Shown: positions 55,485 to 64,000 of the stretch, piece after piece
Position numbering within the stretch: the stretch's first letter is position 1
Layout: every line of letters starts with the position of its first letter
Assembly (NCBI RefSeq): GCF_000001735.4
Contig: NC_003074.8
Coordinates: 6,262,101 to 6,326,100 of the forward strand
Source: Arabidopsis thaliana
Taxonomy: Eukaryota > Streptophyta > Magnoliopsida > Brassicales > Brassicaceae
Reading direction: 5' to 3'
DNA: 64,000 bases
Notes under the pieces: model-generated
Database searches by the model: none
Told to the model about the DNA's origin: nothing
Seen by the model: the letters and a program-made list of their open reading frames with translations, nothing else
Made by a program: the position numbers and the translations under genes

Positions 55485-56644
55485 GCTGATAAAGTTTTTA
55501 ACACAGAGATTGTCCTATCTCAGGAGGTTGAAGCTGACAATGATGTCAGAGGAATGGTTCTGGTTCTGGTTCTGTCTATCCAGTGGTGGTAAAAGAAAAG
55601 CAAGTGATGATTCATCATCAACGTGGGTAAGGTTTAAGTTTCCTGTCGCAGAGATTACAGAATCTACGAGCTCAGAAAGCAGAACCTATCTGTATTTCAG
55701 GGGAGAAAAAAATAAGCATCTATAGTTTATATACATTGTAAGTTTTGCCAATGTATCATTATTAAAAAATATATATATATCAATTAACATTCAACAAATT
55801 GTAAATTAGTTCTACTACCTTTGCTTAAGTTCTGGCAGCAATTGTGATCTGAAATTCTGAACAACTAGTAAATTCTGGTGAACATTAGTTTACCAATGCA
55901 TATTACTTTGTTCGGTCTAGCGATTACATGATCCTACGATTATTCGCATTTAAAAGATTGGCTAAAATCCAAAATATGAAGTTGTGATGCAGTGACATGA
56001 AAAACACGAGTGTGAAGTTGGCATGCGACATATTTATAGCCCTAACTGTGACTACAAAGTTTCAAATCGACTAATCAAGAACTTTATTGATTAATGAGAG
56101 CTGATGATATTTATTAAATTGGGCTCATTTGCTCTGCTCTTAATTTAATTTTCTTTCTGTTTAGCACAAATATGTACATGTGAAAATTTAACTTTGTGAT
56201 GTGATGAGGATATTTTCTTTACTATTTTTAGATTTATCATTCTTTTTCGGTTTTTCCTAAGTAATATTTTTTTTTTTCCCGTCGAAGTAATAATTTTCTT
56301 AAGTATATCTGTCTCGCTACATTAATTTATTAGTGGAAAAGTAGCTGAAAATTTACAGTCTCACAAATAAACTTAAAATTAAATTACTAAAACTTGAAAT
56401 CAAGAAAAGATGGACAAAAACTACAAAAGCTATAAGACATTAATATATAAACATAAAAGGACGTCGAGATGCATGGGAGACTTTTCCCTGCATTTCACAT
56501 ATAAGATGCACTAATTAATTTACTTGATCCCATAAATGATCTATGTGTGTGTAATGATACAATTGATAAAATTGATGGAGAGTATATAAGAGCAAAGTTG
56601 GGAAATTCAAATTTAATATACGTGATTTGAATCCATTCACGGCT
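55485..56644. other. Convergent 3' ends, EMB1865 and NAC058
   Basis: The first 250 bases are probably EMB1865 3' UTR. The rest is AT-rich without a coding signal. Confidence 0.5.
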
Positions 56645-58493
56645 TCACCATATGGAGTCCATATTAAACGCTTCCTCTTGCGGTTGGGGTTGCACTTGAG
56701 ACGAACTTGAAGCATTTTGGATCATATTGGAGACTCCTTGTTGAAGAGAAGAATGATTGAAACTGGGGATCATCTCTTTTGGGAAACTATAAGAGTTCCT
56801 GATTTGGAAAGCCTTGAGCAACAAAGAGTTGATTGGAGATAAAGGCGGACCAAGGAGACTTGTTGTCCAAGACTGAAGATTAGTACTAGCCATGTTCATG
56901 TTCATGTTGAGACCAGCCGTACTTGTTGTGTTGTCTTCTGAGTAAACATTGCGTTGCGAATATTGATGGATATGATTATTGTAATCGATGGTTGATGAGT
57001 TTGAATTCAGATTCGGAAGCTCATCAATATCTTCAAACTCATTTGCCATTGATGAGTTTGCATCGCATGGAGATCCAAAAGATGGTTGAGAAGATTGAGG
57101 TTGTTGTTCTTGTGCTTTCTTTGCTGCCGTGCTCTTTTCGAAAACCCTACACACTACCCATTCCTCCTGAAAATTCATATAATAGATTAGATTGTAATAA
57201 ATGTACATATGTAATTTTTGATTTATACAATTGCCACTCTAGGAAACATTTCTAGAGACTAAAAGCAACTATATGATTACTTTTATATAATAAATTACAA
57301 TATATTCTTGAGTTAATTCATGTGTCTTGTTTATAGAAATTTGAGAGCTAATATTGGTTTAATTTCTTTATGTTTTATTTAAAAATGTGCATCAAATTAA
57401 CTTCAAAATAGCTGACAAATGAATGTGTGTGTACCTTATTCGTGGGGTTGAAAGGTTGTTTGCTCTCAAGCCTGTACTCATGCATAACCCAATTGCTTTT
57501 CTCACCTTTGGGAGCTCTTCCTTTGTAGAAAACTAGGGTTTTCTTCATCCCAACCAACACTCCACTTCGGTATATTTCTTTATCTTTCCCGGTGGTTTTC
57601 CAGTAACCAGCTTCTGTTGCCCGGTTTGTTCTTAAACCGGTTGGATATTTCCGATCCCTTTGGCTGAAGAAATACCACTCTTTCTCTCCCATTGAAGCCT
57701 TGGCTGCATATGTACATATTATTTTGATTAGCATATGTTACTATCAGTAATCACATCACTATGGTATGGCCTACGTATATTTCTACGAATATACTAACAA
57801 TGTTTTGGATAAATGTAATATAATGATTCAAGTACAATATTAAATAACTAGCTAGAAAATTATATCTACTCTCCACATGTTTGGTAGGCTAGATACACCT
57901 ATATGTAACGTAATTTTCAGTCTCCTAGAAAAATGAAATGTATGGCTACTGAAACAATCTATGGTTTCATTTATATTAGTTATATAAAGTGGTGTACGAT
58001 GCACGTACGTATTCATCTATATAATATATAAGAGCGTCTAAGAGTATGTTATGTCTTTTAGTGATGTTATATGATATGACTAATCCATTTTCATCCAATT
58101 TGCTGGAGACATGATTGATTGATTTTACATTTTAATATTACATCATATGTTTTCCAAAATTATTGTATGAAAATTCATAGACTAAAACTATAGCATATGA
58201 AGCATACACACATATATCCTATCCCCAAAACTATTGTAATTAGACAAATTAACACAAGTCATTTGGAGATGATATAAACACCGGCTAACAGTATACAAGA
58301 AGCATATATATGTTATAACGATTAGTAAAGTATAATTACCTGGCAAATCCCAAGGTTCACACTTGTTGAGATCAACGTCGACGACAGCTTTACCGGTGAA
58401 TCCTATATCGGAGACTTTCCGACATAGATAATGCGTTATGAGCTCCTCGTCTGTAGGATGAAATCTGAACCCCGGAGGAAGATTTTCTTCCAT
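56645..58493 (-). CDS. NAC058: NAC-domain transcription factor NAC058
   Basis: Three exons on the minus strand: 58493-58340, 57703-57435, 57166-56645; 314 residues. The first two introns fall at the conserved NAC positions. Subdomain A is [20 protein letters not shown] is [10 protein letters not shown] is [22 protein letters not shown] (given in two pieces: [15 protein letters not shown] and LRTNRAT), D is [10 protein letters not shown]...[27 protein letters not shown] (broken here by dots), and E is [10 protein letters not shown]. The C-terminal 150 residues are Asn/Ser/Gln-rich, typical of an activation domain, and end in NMDSIW. Domain pattern places it near the CUC/NAM group. NAC factors are nuclear dimers binding CGT[G/A] cores. 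The assignment to NAC058 rests on position and recognition. Confidence 0.94.
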
Positions 58494-58637
58494 TTTTTGT
58501 TGTCTCTTACAAATCTAAATTCAAGACAACAAAAGAAGAAGAAGAAGGGTTTCTCCTCGCTCTCTCTCTCTCTTGAAGAGGACGAAGGAGATTAACTGCT
58601 TAAAAGCTTTTCAATAATTAATGTGACATAGATGGGG

Positions 58638-58645
58638 TTTATATA
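58638..58645 (-). promoter_or_regulatory. Probable TATA box of NAC058
   Basis: Minus-strand TATATAAA about 145 bases upstream of the ATG. A purine-rich leader with (GA)n at 58557-58575 follows it. Confidence 0.55.
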
Positions 58646-60990
58646 TTCACTTATATAACTAAACTATATATTAAAATAAATAATGATTTGTGTACCAAAT
58701 ACCGATCTTGAGGTAGAAGCGGCCACGGGTAGTCTTTTTCAACTGTTGATAATTACAGCTAACATTTTGACGATTCAAGGTATTTCTCTACGCATACGTA
58801 CCCTATTTTTTTCTTTTATAAAACATATGTGTATGTAAATATGACCTTATATTATCGGTAGTGTGTAATAAAATATTTGTCGGCGTATATATTAATGTTC
58901 CTTTTAGATTACATTACTATGTTTATAAAACTAGCGTCCGTCTTAATATCTGCATAAATATAATTATAGAAACATAATATGGATTTATGTGAGATTTGTC
59001 CAACCAACTTCACCAAATTCTACCCACCATGAAACCCTAATGTCCAATGTAATGTGAACATGCATGCATGGCTTCTCAATGGTCATTTCAGCTTCTTCTT
59101 TTTTTCTTGTTTTTTTTTAAATTATATCAAAATTCTATAATCTTGACTAGTCGTCCAAATTCATAACTGTTATATATCTATCTGCGATTATAAAGGAATC
59201 GTTTTATTATTGCATAATATCCCTCTTGCTCTATTGACACATATTGCATATTTGCATCCATCTTACTCTATTGACACTTGTCTTTTGGGCTTATCTCACT
59301 ACCATATACATCCATACAAAAAAAAAACACATGCAATGTTCAAAACGAAAATATGTTTATATTATAATTATACGCTCGAATTGGGTTTTCTGAGATCAGA
59401 TTGCGTTGCGACTCTTATACGTAACTCGAATTGTATAACTCATATTCTACGTTAAAATGTTTCGTGCAAATGTTTCCTCGATTATCGGGTGTGAACCAAT
59501 ATATTGATTTGGTGGACCCAGTTATTTCTTGATACGTAGATAAATAAAATGACACAAATCATATATTTTTCTATCACAGAAAATAATCAACGAAAATCAC
59601 ATACTGTATTTGGCCCTCTCGGTAAATTGTCTACCTTCAAAAGCTTTTTCCCCAAATAAACTCAATTTCTAATAGTTGTAGAGAACACCAAAAAGATGGG
59701 ATGCTTAGGACGGAGAAAAAGTTTAGTCTAGTATATGTTTTCCTTAAGATTGTGTTTTTAAGTTTTAACCAATTCTAGAAGCTCAAATTTGTTCACATTG
59801 GATTTTCTGGTTGAATAAAACAGCCTAAATGAGTCTTAGTCATTTTAATTCTTCATATATACAAGGTTAAAATAATTACTCTGGAAGAGTGGTTAATAAA
59901 TCCCACCAACCTAATGGAATGTGTGTATTATATATGTTCAGTAGCAGGCAGAGTTATTGGGAGAATTTTTATACATGGATATGTTGGGTCGTCATATATG
60001 CATGTAACTAGATTGTCAATCCTACCATTAGAAAACTTTAACAATTAATTCAATTCATCTCCATACTTTTCTCGTCCTTGTTTCTAGGCTTTCTAGAATC
60101 ACACCACATGTTAATATTTTTTTTTATATGAATGCACTAATAGAGAATTTCCTACCAAAAATCAATATGGATAATGGATTGAATAATTACTTTTTTTTTT
60201 TTACTGTGTAGCTTATGAGTTTCAAGATTCTAATTAACAATGTACTTTCTTTTGTTTCATTTGTCAAGTTTTTCAGTTAAATGGTTGAAATTATCAGTTT
60301 TATTTGAATCAGTGTTATATATGCAATTATATAATAGCTACTTGAATCAGTCATAACCTGCAACTGGTATATTATTTACACTAACTTAATAAACATTAAA
60401 AAATTAAAATATGATAATCGAGTTGAAGTGACACCAGGAAATATCACCTTATAATTGATATAAAATCGTAAGATTGGAGTCCACATAATCTACAAATTTG
60501 TCTACACGTTAGATTTTTCTTTTCTAATGTAGATTTTCCGTAATCCTTGAAAGTTTGTGTGCTAGGTCAAATGTTTTGTCATTATCTACGTAAATAAATA
60601 GTCTTTTTACGTACGTAGACAAGAAAAACAAGCAAATAACATTTATTAGTGAAAATATTTAAACTTACGATTTGCTAAGACATTTTTTTATTTATTCTAT
60701 TAAATATAAAATTCAAATAATATATGTAATGTAATTATATTTTCAACCAAAATGAACATATCTCATCTACAGTTTTTATAAATATCATGAAAAATCCTTA
60801 CTTTTGTCAAAAATTTGTTAGTGTTAGCTAGCTAGATAGCTAATATAATGAACTCGTCCATAACAATAAAATTAGATGTCTAAAATTGTCTGAATGTAAC
60901 AATAAAACTGTGAGTAAGAATTAAAAAAAAACTCAAAAATCACTCACTCATAAAAAGGCCACAGAGTACGAGTACGTTATGCTAGATTTA
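58646..60990. other. Long AT-rich intergenic DNA upstream of NAC058
   Basis: No gene recognised. A repeated phrase ctctattgacac occurs at about 59229 and 59268. The NAC058 promoter region is probably long, as is common for developmental regulators. Confidence 0.5.
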
Positions 60991-61022
60991 GGCCCATACA
61001 TTAGATCCAGAGAATAGGCCCA
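60991..61022 (+). promoter_or_regulatory. Two GGCCCA (site-II) elements of the complex I gene
   Basis: GGCCCA at 60991-60996 and 61017-61022, about 26 bases apart and 80-110 bases before the ATG. Paired TGGGCC/GGCCCA motifs are typical of nuclear genes for oxidative phosphorylation in Arabidopsis. Confidence 0.65.
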
Positions 61023-61102
61023 CAATTATTTGTTAACATGAAGAGAAAGGTCCCCTAACTCAGATAATCACGAAGACGACGAGTGAAGAAGAAGAAGAAG
61101 CA

Positions 61103-61661
61103 ATGGGGAGAAAGAAGGGATTACCGGAGTTCGAAGAGTCGGCGCCGGATGGCTTTGATCCGGAAAATCCATACAAGGATCCGGTGGCGATGGTTGAAAT
61201 GAGAGAGCACATCGTTCGAGAGAAATGGATCCAAATCGAGAAGGCTAAGATCTTGCGTGAGAAGGTCAAATGGTGTTACCGCGTCGAAGGAGTCAATCAC
61301 TATCAGAAATGTCGTCATCTTGTTCAGCAGTATCTCGATTCCACTCGCGGCGTCGGTTGGGGAAAGGATCATCGTCCTATTTCGCTCCACGGTGAGTTTA
61401 ATGGTGGATGATTTGCTGAAGCGTATTATTCGATTCCTTTGGTTTTGTATTTGGTTCTCATTGGTTAATGTCTTGGTTAATTAGTGCCTTGATTAGCAAA
61501 ATCATTGAATTCATATAGGACTGATATTGATAGAGATTAGTCTGAGGCTTTGAGCTAGTGCATTTGTTTGATTGATGAATGAAACTCTCATGTTGAATTT
61601 GTGGGTATGATATTAATTTGTCTGTGCAGGTCCCAAACCGGAGGCTGTTGAAGCTGAATAA
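61103..61661 (+). CDS. NDUFB10: NADH dehydrogenase (complex I) subunit NDUFB10/PDSW-like
   Basis: Two exons, 61103-61391 and 61630-61661; 106 residues. The second exon encodes only ten residues (GPKPEAVEAE with the split Gly codon). Markers are GFDPENPYKDPVAMVEMREH, a charged helix (IQIEKAKILREKVKWC) and a second Cys in YQKCRHL. No cleavable presequence is evident, as for other small supernumerary subunits that carry internal import signals. It belongs to the membrane arm of mitochondrial complex I. The short length and strong charge agree with the plant form of NDUFB10, which is shorter than the animal one. Confidence 0.93.
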
Positions 61662-62670
61662 TGTTGTGTGCCTCATTGAGGTAAGAAGCTGGCTCTGGGT
61701 TTATGTTTCTCGAAGCATTGTGTTGATTGTTTAATTTGCTATAATCTGAAAGAAAACGTATGACACATTTGGCATTTCTAGGAGGTTAATTTTCGATATG
61801 ACTTTAGGAGCCACCATGCTTGTGTTTACTAGAGTATGTTGCATTGTTGCTAGTTAATATAAGGAAAGTCAGCCATTTGAATCATTGTCTTTAAGGCCTA
61901 TTAAGTGTTAAGTGACTAGTAATTGTAGAAATTGTTAAGGAAAGAAACTATAATCGGAAGTCTTATAACATTCACTCATATTGAGGTAGAGGTTGTTAAT
62001 AGTTATCATTTTTCTCTCCACCACAAAGTTAATCCTAGCAACATTGGTACAATAAGCTGAGGTATGAAACATATTTTGTACCCAACTTGTGGAGGAAGTT
62101 ATACATGTGTTAAGTTTAGGTGAAACCTCCACTGTTATGTTATGAACTGAGCCAAACGTGGAATTCAAACTGCTGTACGCTATTGGTTCTTGTGCACAAC
62201 CCCCTGCTTGTTTCACTTTCATTACGAGCTTGGTGATTCAAAGGCTCTTCCTTATTTTTTTTGATGCAGATGTCTGAGGTTTTGATATGGGACATAGAAT
62301 GGAATCATTTCACAAGCTAATGGCTCCCTGATATCTTCCAAACTCTGTAGATTTCTCTTGTTCTTAGAAACTTGTCGGTCTTTGGACCAACGGATTCATG
62401 TAATTGAGCTTTGAGTATTGTTACACTCCACAGTATCAGTTTCTGATGATCAAATAAGTCCCATTTTCATTCTCCTGTCTCTCTCTTCTTACCAGTTAAT
62501 TTTACTTACTACGAAACTAAGAATCACAGGGTAAACAAAACAAGATCCAAAAATGGTTGAGTTTCAAAGTTCAATTCAACAAAGCAAAATCACAGCATAA
62601 TTTCTCAGGGAAACAACATTATCTTCCAGTGTCTTATTCTTCTGATATGATTTAAAGCTATCGTACTAAC
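61662..62670. other. Convergent 3' ends, NDUFB10 and SG1
   Basis: The NDUFB10 3' UTR may be long or spliced, because a clear acceptor-like TGATGCAG occurs at about 62269. The last 150 bases are SG1 3' UTR. No other gene. Confidence 0.4.
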
Positions 62671-63621
62671 TTAGTTCTCCTCACTACCACCAAAAAGCTT
62701 CATTTTAGACAATGGAGTCCTCAAGTACCCTTCTACTTCAAATTTCTTTGGAGAGAGCTCTCTGTACTTAGCAAACTGTTCCTTAGCTTCAACGTTCTTG
62801 TCAAGCAAGCTATAGATCATACCTCGACAGAAATACGGTCTGAAATCCTTAGGATCCTCTTTCGTCAGCTGCTCGTAGCTCTTCAATGCTTCATCCACAT
62901 TCTTCTGCAAGAAATGTATCTGCGCAATGATCAGTCTCACATCTCTCGCTTCCTTCACCAAATACTCAGCCTCAGCTACAGCTAAAGCATCTTCTAGCCT
63001 CTGCAGCACTGCATTTCCTTCCCCGGACCTGTCCATGAGCAATGCATTCTCGAATAAAGCCTCAAACGAAAGTGGGTTTCTTTGGAGAATTTCCTCGAAC
63101 ATCTGGCGTGCGTTTTCGGGACGACCCATTTCGCCTAACAGCCTCGCCATTAAGAACTTCCACTCTGTTTCTTCTGGTTGTGCAGCTACTAGTCTCTCTA
63201 ATAGCTTAAGAGCTTCTTCATCTTCTCCCTTCTCTAGCTTCTGCTGCAGGAGTGATCTCAGCGTCTCGACGGCCTCAGGAGTGGAATCCAAAAGCTCAGA
63301 TAATGGCGTGATCTCAGACAGTTTCTCTTCTTTCACTTCCTCGTAGGTCTTTTCGATAGTCGTAACCGGAGACTCGGCTTTAACCGGTAAAGTTGAAAAC
63401 TTTCCGGTCATTGAAACAGCAGCACCGATGAGAATCGCTGATTTGGCAAAAGATTTAAACTTTTCTGGAAAACAATAACCAGAACTATTCTGATTCGAGC
63501 TAGCTCTGATACGAATAGAAAGAAGATCGCGACGGGGAATCAGAGGTCCGGTGACCGGAGTCGCTTTAACGGCGACGAAAGAAGAAACCAATGAAGAAGA
63601 AGCTGAGAGAGACGAAATCAT
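62671..63621 (-). CDS. SG1: SLOW GREEN 1, chloroplast TPR protein
   Basis: Intronless frame of 316 residues. The N-terminal 45 residues are Ser/Arg-rich and acid-free (plastid transit peptide). A short hydrophobic stretch around residue 60-70 (SAILIGAAVSM) may insert in or contact the membrane. From about residue 105 the protein is helical with TPR-type repeats: EALKLLERLVAAQPEETEWK, ARQMFEEILQRNPLSFEALF, ALKSYEQLTKEDPKDFRPYF and AKEQFAKYRELSP. SG1 is known to be needed for early chloroplast development; the repeats provide a protein-binding scaffold. Partner is not deducible here. Absence of introns and a full-length frame speak for a working gene. Confidence 0.93.
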   Translation of the reverse strand: MISSLSASSSLVSSFVAVKATPVTGPLIPRRDLLSIRIRASSNQNSSGYCFPEKFKSFAKSAILIGAAVSMTGKFSTLPVKAESPVTTIEKTYEEVKEEKLSEITPLSELLDSTPEAVETLRSLLQQKLEKGEDEEALKLLERLVAAQPEETEWKFLMARLLGEMGRPENARQMFEEILQRNPLSFEALFENALLMDRSGEGNAVLQRLEDALAVAEAEYLVKEARDVRLIIAQIHFLQKNVDEALKSYEQLTKEDPKDFRPYFCRGMIYSLLDKNVEAKEQFAKYRELSPKKFEVEGYLRTPLSKMKLFGGSEEN

Positions 63622-63751
63622 GTCTTCCTCAGAGCTTCAGAGAGAGTATCAAAGGTTGCAGAAGCACAATCAAAATCAAAAGAGATGATGAACAAACAAA
63701 GCACTAAGCCATGGCGATATATCAGACACGCGTAGCTTGTGTGAAGTATAT

Positions 63752-63802
63752 TTGGGCTTGGTTTTTATATTATGGGCCTTTAAATAATTGGGTCTTTGGC
63801 CT
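63752..63802. promoter_or_regulatory. TGGGC-type elements upstream of SG1
   Basis: TTGGGCTT (63752-63759), TGGGCC (63773-63778) and TTGGCC (about 63796-63801) lie 130-180 bases upstream of the SG1 ATG. The region is probably shared with a rightward gene beginning near the window edge. Confidence 0.45.
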
Positions 63803-64000
63803 TTTAGTTTTCTTAAGGCAGATCTCCGGCGAAACTTTAGACTGAGATACGGAAGAATCAGATCAACGCATGCGACCAAGTAAATCAAAATCGGGTTGAA
63901 GAAGAAAGAGATAAGCTTTCACATCAGTAAGTTGATAAATTCATGTTTTGGTTTTGAAATCAGTATCATCTTCTCTGAATCAACTGTTTATCCGTATTAA
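63803..64000 (+). other. Probable leader of a rightward gene beyond the window
   Basis: Purine-rich sequence (about 63838-63920) followed by a donor-like CAG|TAAGTT at about 63926-63934 and AT-rich intron-like sequence suggests a spliced non-coding leader exon. No coding sequence lies inside the window. Confidence 0.3.

Noticed and set aside
55285-55725. 146-codon Met/Lys-rich frame overlapping the end of EMB1865
   Set aside because: Shifted reading of the Asp/Glu tail (gatgat as atgatg), continuing into 3' UTR.
62927-63346. 139-codon plus-strand Ser-rich frame
   Set aside because: Antisense shadow of the Leu/Glu-rich TPR region of SG1.
1-64000. tRNA, rRNA, CRISPR array, intact transposon or bacterial-type operon
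   Set aside because: No cloverleaf-type boxes, regular repeat-spacer pattern, transposase motif or linked co-directional small-gap genes were seen; the window is ordinary plant nuclear DNA.

Overview
The window reads as plant nuclear euchromatin. Genes are spaced, most have GT-AG introns, the intergenic DNA is AT-rich, and the families are land-plant ones (NAC, VQ, SAWADEE homeodomain, CRM, 2S lipid-transfer). I recognise the gene order (BRUTUS, a DUF639 gene, a VQ gene, a plant synaptotagmin, SHH2, EMB1865, NAC058, a complex I subunit, SLOW GREEN 1) as Arabidopsis thaliana chromosome 3, around loci At3g18270 to At3g18420. That identification is from memory and no database was searched. Exon limits were set by hand from splice sites, reading phase and protein continuity.

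Layout. At 1-1925 (+) is an enolase-superfamily dipeptide epimerase, cut at or next to its start codon. At 5002-5292 (+) is a small type-2 lipid-transfer protein. At 5.6-6.5 kb (-) is an unresolved coding-like patch, followed by about 5 kb of AT-rich DNA without a recognisable gene. At 12208-18074 (+) is BRUTUS, the hemerythrin/RING iron-sensing E3 ligase, with three G-boxes upstream. At 19.2-22.1 kb (+) are a DUF1639 protein and a Ser-rich protein of unknown role. At 22423-25044 (-) is an intronless protein resembling the TAF1C subunit of the RNA polymerase I factor.

25.9-33.0 kb is an F-box/FBA cluster in several states of decay: a 5'-truncated frameshifted fragment, a gene with a stop and a frameshift, an intact gene, and a gene readable only across a 31-nt gap. 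The cluster is threaded with local duplications. One of them copies the promoter and 5' leader of the next gene, the DUF639 membrane protein (35424-38400, +).

At 38727-39584 (-) is VQ18 with ABRE-like boxes. 40.5-42.3 kb holds a degraded exon-structured gene. At 44262-48156 (+) is an SMP/C2 plant synaptotagmin whose C-terminus has been changed by a 37-bp tandem duplication. At 48902-51081 (-) SHH2 is divergent from EMB1865 (51472-55484, +), a chloroplast CRM RNA-splicing factor. The right end holds NAC058 (-), the complex I NDUFB10 subunit (+) and SLOW GREEN 1 (-), a chloroplast TPR protein, with the leader of a further rightward gene probably starting near the edge.

These are independent eukaryotic genes, not an operon. 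Three themes connect neighbours: organelle housekeeping genes (EMB1865, NDUFB10, SG1) with TGGGCC site-II elements upstream, iron and ABA regulators with ACGTG boxes, and an F-box birth-and-death cluster. I saw no tRNA, rRNA, intact transposon or CRISPR array.
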